From positions 1-52,729 of the forward strand of contig JARLIN010000467.1 of the NCBI GenBank assembly GCA_031291715.1: a stretch of DNA of 52,729 nt, written 5' to 3'. Shown here one piece after another: positions 38,738 to 48,045 of the stretch; within the stretch, counting starts at the first letter, position 1, and every line of letters starts with the position of its first letter. Origin of the DNA: Rhodopila sp. Its GTDB lineage: Bacteria; Pseudomonadota; Alphaproteobacteria; Acetobacterales; Acetobacteraceae. The translations under genes were made by a program, and so were the position numbers. The notes beneath the pieces are model-generated. The model saw only the letters and a program-made list of their open reading frames with translations. It had not been told where the DNA came from and did no database searches.

Positions 38738-39148
38738 TCACTTTGGCCCGATGCGATCCAACATATCGAGTACCCCGCCGTTGTGCAGCCGAACGCACGC
38801 GCCGGTCGGGATCGGCTCATTGACCAGCGCCCAGTCGATGCCGTGCATCTGATTGACCGCATCGTTGACCATGCCCGTGGCGAGAGGTCTGAACGCAGCC
38901 TTGTCGTCGGTCAGGGTGCCATATGCATCGGCGCTCTTTTGCAGCCCGGCCTGGATTGCTCGTTGCTGCTTGAACATCCAGGGGTAATCGCGGAACCCAC
39001 ATCGAGGCGCGAGACCGGCGGCGGCATAAACCGCAACCGCGTGGTCAAGCTGGCTCTCCAGTTGGGCTGCGGAATCGTAGGCGGAAATGTGCATCTGCGC
39101 GCTCGCCGGGCCAGCGATCAGCAGCAACAGGGCAACCATGAGTTTCAT
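38738..39148 (-). CDS. Secreted protein encoded opposite to the head genes (moron)
   Basis: A 136-residue protein. The ATG at 39148 begins a clear signal peptide (MKLMVALLLLIAGPASAQ, cut near residue 17). The mature part is helical, with two cysteines (RCGF, GACVRLH) that may form a disulphide and the segment DDKAAFRPLATGMVNDAVNQ. It stands alone on the minus strand between late genes, the hallmark of a moron expressed from the prophage. A periplasmic role such as superinfection exclusion is possible. No promoter match was strong. Confidence 0.7.
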   Translation of the reverse strand: MKLMVALLLLIAGPASAQMHISAYDSAAQLESQLDHAVAVYAAAGLAPRCGFRDYPWMFKQQRAIQAGLQKSADAYGTLTDDKAAFRPLATGMVNDAVNQMHGIDWALVNEPIPTGACVRLHNGGVLDMLDRIGPK

Positions 39149-39180
39149 GGCGGCGCACGCTACACCGACCGAGGAACGAA

Positions 39181-39993
39181 ATGCCAGCGCGACAACTGAC
39201 CGCCCCCACCCGTAAGCCGGTGGCGCTTGCCCCCGTCCGGCCGAACTTGGGCGTCGAATTCGCCTACCAGCGCGAACTGGATAAGCTGGTCGACCGCATG
39301 AACGAGCATGTCCAGGCTGTGGTGCTGGGGGTCTACGGCATGAACCCGCCGAAGCTGGCCGCGGACGAAAGCAGTCCATCCGCTCTGCGCGCTGCCATCT
39401 CCCGCCTGGCACGCGAATGGTCCGGTCGGTTCGATGCGTTCGCGAAGACGGTCGGCCGGCGGTTCAGTGTCGGCGCCATTGGCTCTGCGGATCGGTCGTT
39501 TGCCGCATCACTGCGCGAGGCCGGGTTCACGGTTCAGTTCAAGATGACCCCAGCGGCCAGCGAGATCATGCAGGCGACGATCGCCGAGCAGGTCAACCTC
39601 ATCAAGTCGATCCCGGCCGAGTATCTGACCGCAGTTCAAGGCTCCGTCATGCGGTCGGTCACCACCGGTCGTGACCTCGGAGGTCTGTCAAACGATCTCC
39701 AGCAGCAGTTCGGGGTGACCAAGCGTCGCGCGGCAACGATCGCGCGGGACCAGAATGCGAAGGCGACCGCCAGCATCACCCGCGCCCGCCAACAGGAACT
39801 CGGTATCGTCGAGGCTATCTGGCTGCATTCAGCAGGGGGGAAGACGCCACGCCCGACCCATGTGGGGAACAATGGCAAGCGCTACACGATCTCAGAGGGG
39901 TGGTTTGACCCGGCCGCTGGGAAGCGCATCTGGCCGGGTCAGGAGGTTAATTGCCGCTGTGTATCGAAGTCAGTGATTCCAGGGCTTGACTAG
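39181..39993 (+). CDS. MuF-like minor head protein
   Basis: A 270-residue protein. The helical N-terminus (QRELDKLVDRMNEHVQAVVL) is followed by the MuF core: RRAATIARDQNAKATASITR, LGIVEAIWLHSAGGKTPRPT H, and the signature GQEVNCRCVSK near the end. MuF proteins assemble with the portal and can be ejected with DNA. It follows the portal after the HNH and moron insertions. Confidence 0.88.
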   Translation: MPARQLTAPTRKPVALAPVRPNLGVEFAYQRELDKLVDRMNEHVQAVVLGVYGMNPPKLAADESSPSALRAAISRLAREWSGRFDAFAKTVGRRFSVGAIGSADRSFAASLREAGFTVQFKMTPAASEIMQATIAEQVNLIKSIPAEYLTAVQGSVMRSVTTGRDLGGLSNDLQQQFGVTKRRAATIARDQNAKATASITRARQQELGIVEAIWLHSAGGKTPRPTHVGNNGKRYTISEGWFDPAAGKRIWPGQEVNCRCVSKSVIPGLD

Positions 39994-40109
39994 CGCCACT
40001 GATGTCGGTTGCACAGCAACCGGTACCGCAGCGAGGACCACTCTTTGGGTAGCTGCTTGCGGCGCCTTCCACTGATCCGGATGTGCTTTGTAACCAATTG
40101 CTGGGTCAT
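39990..40109 (-). CDS. 39-residue basic peptide after the helicase gene
   Basis: A small frame (TQQLVTKHIRISGRRRKQLP then KEWSSLRYRLLCNRHQWR) with an ATGA overlap to the helicase stop. It is strongly basic. It may be a real small gene, or the remnant of a longer helicase C-terminus after a frameshift. Its end overlaps the MuF stop region by 4 bases on the opposite strand. Confidence 0.45.
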   Translation of the reverse strand: MTQQLVTKHIRISGRRRKQLPKEWSSLRYRLLCNRHQWR

Positions 40110-41890
40110 GCTGCTTTCTTTCGTGCTCGGGTGGCGTTGAATGTCTCCATCCATGCGAGGCCAGTTTCAGTGTGGATATATATTTTGTCGATGACTGGAA
40201 GTCCCCGTCTCGAAACGAGAACGAAAACTTCGTCATATGATCTGCCAATTAATGCACCGAATTCTCGAAGGGTCGAGAATCCATCCCTGGCGTAAATGCC
40301 CGAGTCGCTTTTCCCGCTCGGGTTAAGTCTGAGCCATTCGACCGCTTTATCGACGATTACATACCCTTGGTTGTTTGTTGGCATCCCACGTTTGATTTTG
40401 CGTTTAACCCCTGTCTTCCCCAAGCCCGTGCGTTCCGCAAACTCTTGCACGTCTTCACATCCAGGTTCAGGGACCCCATTGCGATATCGCTTCGCTCGAA
40501 CCTTCCCCATCCGGTAGTTTTCCGTCCACCACCCAATGGCGTCGGGTATTTTGATAGTTCCATTCGGCCAGACGGGCATTCGCCTAACGCGGCGGGCGGC
40601 AAAGACGGCTTCCAAGGGGCATTTCATTCTGATGGAAAAGTCCAGGGCCGTCTCCCACTCTCCAAGCGGAGGGTTTATCTCTCTCAGTTCTCCATACACC
40701 TCCTCAATCGACCGCTCGTCCTCGCGGTACACATGCCCGCACTCCGGACATTCCCGCGCCCACATGTGCACACCCGAACACTCGGAGCACCGCCTAAGAC
40801 GCGCCTCGCCAGTGGGCACACCACGCATCGCCGGCCCTGACAGGCGCCACTCAATCGGTTCATCGGGCATGCCGTGTTCATGGATTGCGCCCGCATGATC
40901 CAGGATCACCGTCGGCTCTTTCCCATCTGCGGTCCGCAGCCCGCGCCCGATCATCTGGCGGAACAGGGTCATCGACTTGGTCGGCCGCAGGAGGATCAGC
41001 GCATCGATCGCGGGGCAGTCAAAACCCTCGGTGAACAGTTCGACGTTCGACAGCACCTGTACCCGGCGCTCGCGCAGCGCTTCGACTGCGGCAAGGCGCT
41101 CGTCCGGTGGCGTGTCGGCATCGACATGGAGCGCTGAGATGCCGGCGGCAGTGAACCGCTCGACCACGTTCTTGCTCGCCTCGATAGACACAGCGAACAC
41201 GAGCGCGGTCTTGCCCGGCGTGATACGCTGATAGTGCTCGACCACATCGCCGACCAGCGTGGGCTTGTCCATTGCCTTGGCAACGTCAGATCGCAGGTAG
41301 TCGCCCTTGCGTTCATGGACGCCGCGCATGTCGGGGATGGTCGGAGCGAACACACGGAACGATGACAGGTAGCCTCCATCGATCAGATCGCGCGGCGCAG
41401 GCCCCTGGATGATCTCGTCGAACCAATCGTCCAATCCCAGTCCATCAAGCCGCTGCGGCGTTGCGGAGAGGCCGATATGATACGCGTCAGGGAACATCTG
41501 ATGTAGCGCTGACCAGGATGGGGACGCCATGTGGTGACACTCATCCCAGATGATCAGCCGAGGCGGCTGGATCTTGCTGGCTCGGTGAGGTAGGGCGCCT
41601 ATCGAGCACACGTGCACAAGTGGTGCTGGATCGTATTTCTTGCCGGACGCAACGAGCCCCACATCCAGGCCGAAGGCCTCCAAGGTCCCCTTCGTCTGTT
41701 CGAGAATTTCGCGACGGTGGCAGACAAACCACACGCGATATCCCCCGCGCTCGTAGTTGCGAATGATATCGGCCGCGATGACAGTCTTGCCGGCTCCGGT
41801 AGCCAATTGAATAACGGGAGATTTGTGTCGCGCGAGGGCGTCAAGCGCTAGTTTGACCAGTTGTTTCTGGTAGTCTCTGACTTCGGTCAT
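40106..41890 (-). CDS. DEAD/DEAH-box superfamily 2 helicase with zinc finger, encoded opposite to head genes
   Basis: A 594-residue protein from the ATG at 41890 (AGAGG upstream). SF2 motifs: Walker A TGAGKT (31-36), DECH (116-119), SAT (142-144), and motif VI QMIGRGLR (312-319). A four-cysteine zinc site follows (C368, C371, C381, C384), then a ~200-residue C-terminal region of unknown fold with HTH-like segments. Its last ~120 codons are AT-richer. It interrupts the head genes on the minus strand, so it is probably cargo, not the replicative helicase. It resembles restriction/UvrB-type helicases. Confidence 0.85.
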   Translation of the reverse strand: MTEVRDYQKQLVKLALDALARHKSPVIQLATGAGKTVIAADIIRNYERGGYRVWFVCHRREILEQTKGTLEAFGLDVGLVASGKKYDPAPLVHVCSIGALPHRASKIQPPRLIIWDECHHMASPSWSALHQMFPDAYHIGLSATPQRLDGLGLDDWFDEIIQGPAPRDLIDGGYLSSFRVFAPTIPDMRGVHERKGDYLRSDVAKAMDKPTLVGDVVEHYQRITPGKTALVFAVSIEASKNVVERFTAAGISALHVDADTPPDERLAAVEALRERRVQVLSNVELFTEGFDCPAIDALILLRPTKSMTLFRQMIGRGLRTADGKEPTVILDHAGAIHEHGMPDEPIEWRLSGPAMRGVPTGEARLRRCSECSGVHMWARECPECGHVYREDERSIEEVYGELREINPPLGEWETALDFSIRMKCPLEAVFAARRVRRMPVWPNGTIKIPDAIGWWTENYRMGKVRAKRYRNGVPEPGCEDVQEFAERTGLGKTGVKRKIKRGMPTNNQGYVIVDKAVEWLRLNPSGKSDSGIYARDGFSTLREFGALIGRSYDEVFVLVSRRGLPVIDKIYIHTETGLAWMETFNATRARKKAA

Positions 41891-41985
41891 CCTGACCTCT
41901 TCATCGGGTGGCCGCATAATACCAACGCCCCGAAGAAAATACAGACAAATTGCGTGACCAAGTAACGGGCCGCTACCCATCCAGC

Positions 41986-43104
41986 ATGGCGCATGCGGTT
42001 ATGGCCTTCGACCGATCGGTTCGTTTCAAGGACCAAGACGGGCATTTGCACGTCGAGTGGACGCGCATCTCCAAAGCGACCGTGAATCCGTACTACGGCC
42101 GCGAGATACCGGGTTGCGAAGCGCTCGGCCTCGACCCCGCCCGCATCTACCAGCTGTTGCGTGATCCGGAAGAACTCGCGAAGGGCGCGGCTACGTTCAA
42201 CAATCTCCGGCTGCTCTCGAAGCACGTGGCGGTCTCTGCTTCCGATCCGAAAGAAGAACTCGTTGCCGGGAGCACGGGAACAGACGCGCGGTTTGAAGCG
42301 CCCTACCTCGTGAACAGCCTCGTGATCTGGCGCAAGGAAGATATCGACGCAGTCGAGAGCCGCGAGAAATGCGAGTTGTCTTGCGCCTACTACTACCGGC
42401 CAGACATGACGCCGGGAATTTACAGTGGTTTGAAATACGACGGGGTTATGCGGGATATCCGAGGCAACCACGTTGCTTTGGTCGAAGCCGGGCGCGCCGG
42501 TCCTGATGTGATGGTTCACGATTCGAAGGAGAGCCTGATGGCCGACGAGACCGAGGAAGAGCGCAAGGCGCGCGAAGCCAAGGAGGCCGAGGACAAGGCC
42601 AAAGACGCGAAGGCCAAGGACGAGGACATGGACGACGAAGAGGCCATGGACGAGGACCAGGAAGAGGCCGAGAAGGAAGAAAAAGAGGCCAAGGATAAAA
42701 AGGCCAAGGACAAGAAGATGTCCCGCGACAAGAAGGCCAAGGATGCCGCCCCCGAGAAGGAGGCGATGGACAAAGCCGCGATGGATGCGGCGATCGGTTC
42801 AGCGGTCACTGCTGCCGAGCAACGGATTGTCGAGCGCTTCCGCGCCGCGACCGAGGCCCGCGAGATCGTTCGCCCCCTGGTCGGTTCCGTATCGATGGCG
42901 TTGGACACTGCCGAGGCCATTTTCAAGGTCGCGCTGGATGCCCGCAAGGTCGACCTGACCGGCGTCCCGACCAGCGCCTACCGCGCCATCGTCAAGACCC
43001 TTCAGCCCGTCGGCACGAAGCAACCCGCCATGGCGCATGACGGTGCCGGCGTCGCCACGCTCGCCACGAAGTTCCCGACGCTCGCGCGCATCGGGCGGGC
43101 ATAG
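41986..43104 (+). CDS. Prohead protease fused to scaffold (DUF2213)
   Basis: A 372-residue protein. The N-terminal ~180 residues ([70 protein letters not shown]) are the DUF2213 protease. Residues ~185-290 are a long charged Lys/Glu/Asp-rich coiled coil, the scaffold. The C-terminal helix bundle likely binds capsid. I take the ATG at 41986; a TTG at 41950 is the alternative. It precedes cement and capsid genes as expected. Confidence 0.88.
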   Translation: MAHAVMAFDRSVRFKDQDGHLHVEWTRISKATVNPYYGREIPGCEALGLDPARIYQLLRDPEELAKGAATFNNLRLLSKHVAVSASDPKEELVAGSTGTDARFEAPYLVNSLVIWRKEDIDAVESREKCELSCAYYYRPDMTPGIYSGLKYDGVMRDIRGNHVALVEAGRAGPDVMVHDSKESLMADETEEERKAREAKEAEDKAKDAKAKDEDMDDEEAMDEDQEEAEKEEKEAKDKKAKDKKMSRDKKAKDAAPEKEAMDKAAMDAAIGSAVTAAEQRIVERFRAATEAREIVRPLVGSVSMALDTAEAIFKVALDARKVDLTGVPTSAYRAIVKTLQPVGTKQPAMAHDGAGVATLATKFPTLARIGRA

Positions 43105-43113
43105 GAGTAGATC

Positions 43114-44061
43114 ATGGCCGGAACATTCCAGACCACCACCAAGGTTCTCCAGGCGCCCGGCGTCGCGGGTGACTTCGCTTCAGCCAATCCGCGGGCCACG
43201 AACCTCTCGAGCCAGATCTACAACTCGACCGGCTTCCAGGCCGGCCCGAACGGTCTGACCATCGGCCTGTTCGCATGGCTCGATCAGGCGACCTACCAGT
43301 TCGCCAACAACTACGGCCCCGGCGCACCGGCGGGCTTCGTGCACAACTCCCACGAGGCGCTGATCACGACCTATCTGACCGCGTATGGCATGACCATCCC
43401 GGCCGGGTTCCCCTGCTCCGACATCTTCGACGCCGGCGACTTCTTCGTGGTGAACAACGGCACGAACGAAGCCACTCCTGGCATGAAGGCGTACGCCAAC
43501 AACGTGACGGGTGTTGCGACGTTCGCCGCGGCTGGCGCGCCCGTCACCGCAGGCACCGGCACCGCCGGCACGATCTCCGCGCAGACCGGCTCCAGCGCGG
43601 CCAGCACGATCACCGACAACGTCTTCACGACCGGCCCGGCAGTCACCGGCACGCTGGTCCCTGGTGGTGTGCTCTCCGGCACGGGTGTCGCGACCGGCAC
43701 CGTCATCGTCGCGCAGCTGACCGGCACTGCCGGCGGCGTGGGCACCTACAGCGTGTTCCCGCGAGACCAGACGGTTGCCAGCACGACCATCAGCGAGACC
43801 TACGGCCTGCTGACCGTCGGCGGCACTGTCACCGGCACCTTCGGGGTTGGCCAGACGCTGACCGGCACCAACGTCACCGCGGGCTCGACCATTGCGGGCG
43901 CGGGCACCGGCACCGGTGGGGCGGGCACCTACTACACGCAGACCCAGACCGCCGCGAGCGCGAGCATCTCCAGCTACTCCAACACGGAGACAGCCTGGTA
44001 CTGCCGGTCGTTCGGCCAGCCGGGTGATCTCGTCAAAATCTCCTCCAGGGCGATGGGGTAA
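43114..44061 (+). CDS. Head cement/decoration protein with two inserted beta-domains
   Basis: A 315-residue protein. The N-terminal ~140 and C-terminal ~25 residues (APGVAGDFASANPRATNLSS, GLFAWLDQATYQFANNYGPG, RSFGQPGDLVKISSRAMG) match the structural cement type that precedes the capsid gene. Between them, residues ~150-295 contain two copies of a Thr/Gly-rich beta domain (VPGGVLSGTGVATGTVIVAQ; GVGQTLTGTNVTAGSTIAGA), related to those in the baseplate J, terminator and sheath proteins. They are probably exposed on the capsid surface. Confidence 0.8.
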   Translation: MAGTFQTTTKVLQAPGVAGDFASANPRATNLSSQIYNSTGFQAGPNGLTIGLFAWLDQATYQFANNYGPGAPAGFVHNSHEALITTYLTAYGMTIPAGFPCSDIFDAGDFFVVNNGTNEATPGMKAYANNVTGVATFAAAGAPVTAGTGTAGTISAQTGSSAASTITDNVFTTGPAVTGTLVPGGVLSGTGVATGTVIVAQLTGTAGGVGTYSVFPRDQTVASTTISETYGLLTVGGTVTGTFGVGQTLTGTNVTAGSTIAGAGTGTGGAGTYYTQTQTAASASISSYSNTETAWYCRSFGQPGDLVKISSRAMG

Positions 44062-44066
44062 CCGAT

Positions 44067-45182
44067 ATGCGCACTCGCAATCCCGAACTCGACGCCCTGG
44101 CCGAACGCGCTGGTATCGTCTTCGACAGCGCTCTGGACTTTCTCCCGCGGCAGGAAGCCAAGGGCTCCGATGGTGCCATGTCGTTCGGCAACCTCGACGA
44201 CCGCAAGGTTCAGCTGGCGCTCGATGAGATGCTGGCGATGGACGCGCCGACCTACAACCAGCAGAGCCTGGTGACGAGCCCGAACGCCGGCATCCCGGCC
44301 TTCCTGACGACCTACCTCGATCCGAAGCTGATCGAAGTGCTGCTGTCCCCCCTCAAGTCCGAGGAGGTCTACGGCGTCACGAAGAAAGGCGACTGGCTGA
44401 CCGAAACGGCGATGTTCGCCATGATCGAGAACACTGGTGAGACCGCCGCCTATGGCGACTTCAACCAGAGTGGCCGGTCCGGCGCGAACGTCCAGTATCC
44501 GCAGCGGCAGTCGTTCCTCTTCCAGACCATGACGGAATGGGGCGAGCGCGAACTGGAGCGCATGGGTCTCGGCAAGGTGGATTGGGCGGCGCGGCTGAAC
44601 ATCAGCTCCGCAAACACGCTCAACCGCTTCATGAACCTGTGCAACTTCTACGGTGTCAGTGGCCTGCAGAACTACGGCGGCCTGAACGACCCGTCGCTGT
44701 CGCCCGCGCTGACCCCGGCAACGAAGCTGGCGACCGGCACCTCCTGGTCCAACGCTCTGCCGACCGAGATCCTGGCCGACATCCAGGCCGGGTTCGCGGA
44801 GCTGCAGCAGGGCACGTACGGCACCAACGGCAACCTGGAACTGACCGACGCGCTGACGCTCGGCATTCACCCGGTCTCCGAGGTCTACCTGGCCAACACC
44901 AACTCCTTCGGCCTCACCGCCATGGAGATGATCCGCAAGGTGTTCCCGCGGCTGAAGGTCGTGACCGCGGTGCAGTATCTCTCCAACGCCGGCGTCTACA
45001 GCTACCAGCTGATCGCCGACGAGATCGAGGGCCAGCGCACCGCCGAATGCGCCTTCAACGAGAAGATGCGCGCGCACCGGATCGTGCCGGACACGTCCTC
45101 GTACCGCCAGAAGAAGACGGCGGGCACGTGGGGCACGATCATCTACCGCCCGATCGGCATCGCCAGCATGGCGGGGATCTGA
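44067..45182 (+). CDS. Major capsid protein (DUF2184-like, HK97-fold)
   Basis: A 371-residue protein. SFGNLDDRKVQLALDEMLAM, GIPAFLTTYLDPKLIEVLLS, and MTEWGERELERMGLGKVDWA are characteristic of DUF2184-type capsid proteins that accompany DUF2213 proteases. No cargo domain is inserted. It lies five bases after the cement gene. It should make up the icosahedral shell. Confidence 0.9.
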   Translation: MRTRNPELDALAERAGIVFDSALDFLPRQEAKGSDGAMSFGNLDDRKVQLALDEMLAMDAPTYNQQSLVTSPNAGIPAFLTTYLDPKLIEVLLSPLKSEEVYGVTKKGDWLTETAMFAMIENTGETAAYGDFNQSGRSGANVQYPQRQSFLFQTMTEWGERELERMGLGKVDWAARLNISSANTLNRFMNLCNFYGVSGLQNYGGLNDPSLSPALTPATKLATGTSWSNALPTEILADIQAGFAELQQGTYGTNGNLELTDALTLGIHPVSEVYLANTNSFGLTAMEMIRKVFPRLKVVTAVQYLSNAGVYSYQLIADEIEGQRTAECAFNEKMRAHRIVPDTSSYRQKKTAGTWGTIIYRPIGIASMAGI

Positions 45183-45184
45183 CC

Positions 45185-45568
45185 ATGGCGGACATGGTTG
45201 TTGTCGGCTGCAAGGCGCCGAACGGTCTCATCCTGAACCTGGATCGCTATGTCGCGGTCGGCAAGGAGGAGAACGGCAACGTCCGCCGCGAGGCCGGCAA
45301 GGGCAAGGTCACGCTCAAAGGCTGGGCACGCCCCTGGGGTGCACCGGACACGACCGAGGGCGGCTACGCGCTGACCGCGATTCCGAAGGACTTCTGGGAC
45401 GAGTGGTACAAGCTGAACGCCACGAGTGACCTGGTCGTCAACAAGGTGATCCTCGGTCCTCACCGGGACAGCATCTCCCAGGCGCGCGATCATGCCGCTG
45501 TTGAGCAGATGTTCCGCCCTGCACGCATCACCGACGTGCCGAACGTCGCGCCGGACAAGGCTGGATAA
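45185..45568 (+). CDS. Head-associated structural protein
   Basis: A 127-residue protein two bases after the capsid gene. It has VVVGCKAPNGLILNLDRYVA, KGKVTLKGWARPWG and DFWDEWYKLNATSDLVVNKV, a beta-rich pattern seen in small proteins following DUF2184 capsids. It overlaps the next gene by one base. Probably a head decoration or connector-related protein; exact role unknown. Confidence 0.7.
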   Translation: MADMVVVGCKAPNGLILNLDRYVAVGKEENGNVRREAGKGKVTLKGWARPWGAPDTTEGGYALTAIPKDFWDEWYKLNATSDLVVNKVILGPHRDSISQARDHAAVEQMFRPARITDVPNVAPDKAG

Positions 45569-46044
45569 TGTCGGGCACGGGGACCGTCGCTTTCGACTAC
45601 GCCTTCTGGCAAGCGCAGTATCCCCAACTGGCCGCCTCGGTCCCGCCTGCCCAGGCTCTGGGCTTCTGGGCACAGGCTGGCCTGTATCTCGACAACACCG
45701 GGTGCAGCCCGATCGTTGACGCCACGCCCTACGGCAAGCGCGCGATCATCCTCTACATGATCACCAGCCACATCGCGGCGCTGTTTGCCACGATCAACGG
45801 CAATGCTCCGAGCCCGCTGGTCGGTCGCATCAACAGCGCGTCCGAAGGATCGGTGTCGGTCCAGACGGATGTGGGTGATCTGCCCGGTTCGGCGCAATGG
45901 TTCGCACAGACGCCATATGGCTTCGCAGCCTGGCAGGCGATGGCGCCCTACCGCACGGCGCTCTACATCGCGCCGCCGCAACAGCCGCTGGGCTGGCTGA
46001 GCTACCCGCCGTTCATCCTGCCAGTCAACGCTGGCCCCTACTGA
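45568..46044 (+). CDS. Head-tail connector protein (DUF4054)
   Basis: A 158-residue protein. FDYAFWQAQYPQLAASVPPA, GKRAIILYMITSHIAALFAT and LVGRINSASEGSVSVQTDVG are typical of DUF4054. That family is found at the portal-proximal connector position of contractile-tailed phages. It overlaps both neighbours by one base, in an operon of connector genes. Confidence 0.85.
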   Translation: MSGTGTVAFDYAFWQAQYPQLAASVPPAQALGFWAQAGLYLDNTGCSPIVDATPYGKRAIILYMITSHIAALFATINGNAPSPLVGRINSASEGSVSVQTDVGDLPGSAQWFAQTPYGFAAWQAMAPYRTALYIAPPQQPLGWLSYPPFILPVNAGPY

Positions 46045-46505
46045 TGCCGCCGCCCCTCGACTTCACCGGCGGCGATCGGCTGATGCAGCACCTCGACCGC
46101 ATTTCGAACGCCGCGCTCGCCTCGGGTGAGCCAGAGGTCAAGGTCGGGTTCCTGGCCGGGTCGACATATCCGGACGGGACATCGGTTCCGCTCGTTGCTG
46201 TGGTGAACGAGTTCGGCAATCCCGCGAAGGGCCAGCCGCCGCGCCCATACTTTCGGACGATGCTGAAGGAGAAAGCCCCGACCTGGGGCGCTGACATGGG
46301 CAAGGTGCTGGTGGCAGCGAATTACAACGCGGTCACGACGCTCGGCCGCATGGGCGAACTGATCAAGGGCCAGTTGGTCCAGAGCATCAAAGACCTGACC
46401 AGCCCGCCGCTGGCTCCCTCGACCGTCGCACGCAAGGGCTTCACCAAGCCGCTGATCGACACCGGCGTGATGTGGAACTCGGTCGACTACGAGGTGAAGT
46501 CGTGA
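46044..46505 (+). CDS. Neck/tail-completion protein (gp10-like)
   Basis: A 153-residue protein. GFLAGSTYPDGTSVPLVAVV, NEFGNPAKGQPPRPYFRTML and KPLIDTGVMWNSVDYEV are the features of HK97 gp10-like/Mu gpG-type proteins that complete the neck before tail joining. It begins at an ATG overlapping the connector stop and overlaps the next gene by 4 bases. Confidence 0.82.
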   Translation: MPPPLDFTGGDRLMQHLDRISNAALASGEPEVKVGFLAGSTYPDGTSVPLVAVVNEFGNPAKGQPPRPYFRTMLKEKAPTWGADMGKVLVAANYNAVTTLGRMGELIKGQLVQSIKDLTSPPLAPSTVARKGFTKPLIDTGVMWNSVDYEVKS

Positions 46506-46876
46506 ACCTTCACCAGATCGTTTCGGGCGCAATCGGCACGGTCAACCCGCTGGTCTACGCGACCCTGCGGATGTCCACCGGCTACACGGTGGGCCAGGAC
46601 GGCACGCCGGAGCCGGCCTACGCCGACTATCACGGCATCCCTGCGCAAATCCAGGCGCTGACCTACAGCGACCTCCAGAAGATCAGCGGCCTGAACATCC
46701 AGGGCACGCGCCGCGCGATCTACGTCAACGGCAAGGTCGAAGGTCTGGACCGGAACTCCATCAAGGGCGGCGATCTCTTCACCTTCCCAGACGGCACGAT
46801 GTGGCTCGTTGCGATGGTACTCGAGGCGTGGCCCGACTGGACGAAGGTGGCCGTAACCCAACAGGTGAGCACATGA
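46502..46876 (+). CDS. Head-tail joining protein
   Basis: A 124-residue protein starting with GTG. ASTGYTVGQDGTP-like beta strands, YADYHGIPAQIQALTYSDLQ, RRAIYVNGKVEGLDRNSIKG and FTFPDGTMWLVAMVLEAWPD form a small beta-barrel typical of the stopper/joining position. It lies between gp10-like and the terminator genes. The family is recognised only by position. Confidence 0.7.
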   Translation: MNLHQIVSGAIGTVNPLVYATLRMSTGYTVGQDGTPEPAYADYHGIPAQIQALTYSDLQKISGLNIQGTRRAIYVNGKVEGLDRNSIKGGDLFTFPDGTMWLVAMVLEAWPDWTKVAVTQQVST

Positions 46877-47130
46877 GCGAAACGACGCAGGAACAGCCAG
46901 TGGTTGCCGCCGATCCGGTTCCGGAACCAACGCCACAGGTTGAGGCGACGCCACAAGTGAGCGGCGAAGCGACCGTTGATGGCACCGCTTCAACCGCGCG
47001 CGTGTCGGAGATCAAGGTGAGCGTTGACGGCGCGGTGCTAGCCGGCTTCGCCGAGGCTCTGCGTGAATTCTCAGTGGAGCTGCGCGAGCATATCTCGGCC
47101 GAGTTTTCGAAGCTCCATCGGCGCCTCTGA
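46873..47130 (+). CDS. Small acidic protein of unknown function
   Basis: An 85-residue protein. The N-terminal half is a Pro/Glu/Thr-rich disordered segment (EEQPVVAADP-like, TPQVEATPQVSGEATVDG). The C-terminal half is helical (VLAGFAEALREFSVELREHI). It overlaps both neighbours. It may be a neck or tail-assembly accessory. Confidence 0.55.
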   Translation: MSETTQEQPVVAADPVPEPTPQVEATPQVSGEATVDGTASTARVSEIKVSVDGAVLAGFAEALREFSVELREHISAEFSKLHRRL

Positions 47131-47291
47131 TGCAGACCGACGAGGAAAAGCGCGCCGTGCTGGAAGAGATGGGCGAGGGGCGGGTTCGTTCCGCTCTCGC
47201 GAACGGCATGCTCGTGTGGCACCTCGTCAATATTGCGCAGCAGTGGCTTGAAGAGATCGACAGCAAGCGCGCGGAGGCTGCGTCGCACTGA
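47130..47291 (+). CDS. Small helical protein of unknown function
   Basis: A 53-residue protein between connector genes with one-base overlaps at both ends. It reads TDEEKRAVLEEMGEGRVRSA and LVWHLVNIAQQWLEEIDSKR, two charged helices. Short helical proteins of this type with a VRxxLA...W motif occur widely in phage and host genomes. Function unknown. Confidence 0.6.
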   Translation: MQTDEEKRAVLEEMGEGRVRSALANGMLVWHLVNIAQQWLEEIDSKRAEAASH

Positions 47292-48034
47292 TGTCCTCCT
47301 CGCTCAGCCTCACGCAGACCCAACTGTTCACCGCCCTCGTGACGGTGCTGGGCTCGTTCGGGCTGGCGTCGAGCAATGGTGCTCCGATCCAGATCATTCG
47401 CGGCCAGGTCAATCGCGTGCCGGAACCTCGCGCATCGGACTTCGTGGTGCTGTGGCCGATCGCGCGCGACCGCCTCGCGATGAACGTCGATATCTGGTCC
47501 GACACGCAGGTATCCGGGTCGATCACCAGCAACGTGCTGACGGTCAACAGCGTGATCAATGGCCCGATCATCCTCGGCGCAACGATCTTCGGCGCGGGTG
47601 TGGCCGCCGGCTGCACCATCCAGAGCCAGATCAACGGTGCCATAGGCGGGGTCGGGACTTATTCGACCAGCGCCACCCCCGACGTCAGCACCAGCACGCT
47701 CTATGTCGGCGTGAACGCCGCGACGCAGGAAACCGAAGTCACGATCCAGGCGGACGTGCACGGCCCGGCCAGCGCCGACAACGCCGCGCGGATCAGCACA
47801 CTGTTCCGGGATCAGTTCGCCGTCACGGCCTTCCTCACGACCGGCGTTGATGTCGCCCCGCTCTACACCAGTGAGCCTCGGCAGATGCCTTTCACGAACG
47901 GCGAGCAGCAGTGGGAAGAGCGCTGGACGATCGACCTCTGCATGCAGGCCAACGTCACTGTCTCGACCACGCAACAGTTCGCCGACGCTCTGACGGTCAC
48001 GCCAGAAGCGGTTGAAGTCTATTACCCGGCGTAG
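47291..48034 (+). CDS. Tail terminator protein with inserted beta-domain
   Basis: A 247-residue protein. The N-terminus ([40 protein letters not shown]) and C-terminus ([38 protein letters not shown]) form the terminator of contractile tails, gp37-like. Residues ~71-137 insert a beta domain ([14 protein letters not shown]...[17 protein letters not shown]...GTYSTS) shared with three other virion proteins. The terminator caps the tube and sheath. Confidence 0.8.
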   Translation: MSSSLSLTQTQLFTALVTVLGSFGLASSNGAPIQIIRGQVNRVPEPRASDFVVLWPIARDRLAMNVDIWSDTQVSGSITSNVLTVNSVINGPIILGATIFGAGVAAGCTIQSQINGAIGGVGTYSTSATPDVSTSTLYVGVNAATQETEVTIQADVHGPASADNAARISTLFRDQFAVTAFLTTGVDVAPLYTSEPRQMPFTNGEQQWEERWTIDLCMQANVTVSTTQQFADALTVTPEAVEVYYPA

Positions 48035-48045
48035 GAGCCAAACGA

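Noticed and set aside
42516..42947. Ser/Ala-rich minus-strand ORF of 143 codons
   Set aside because: It is the complement of the Lys/Glu-rich scaffold region; low-complexity serine runs are an antisense artefact.
43974..45077. 367-codon minus-strand ORF opposite the capsid gene
   Set aside because: Shadow of the major capsid gene; His/Gln/Arg-rich, with no domain.
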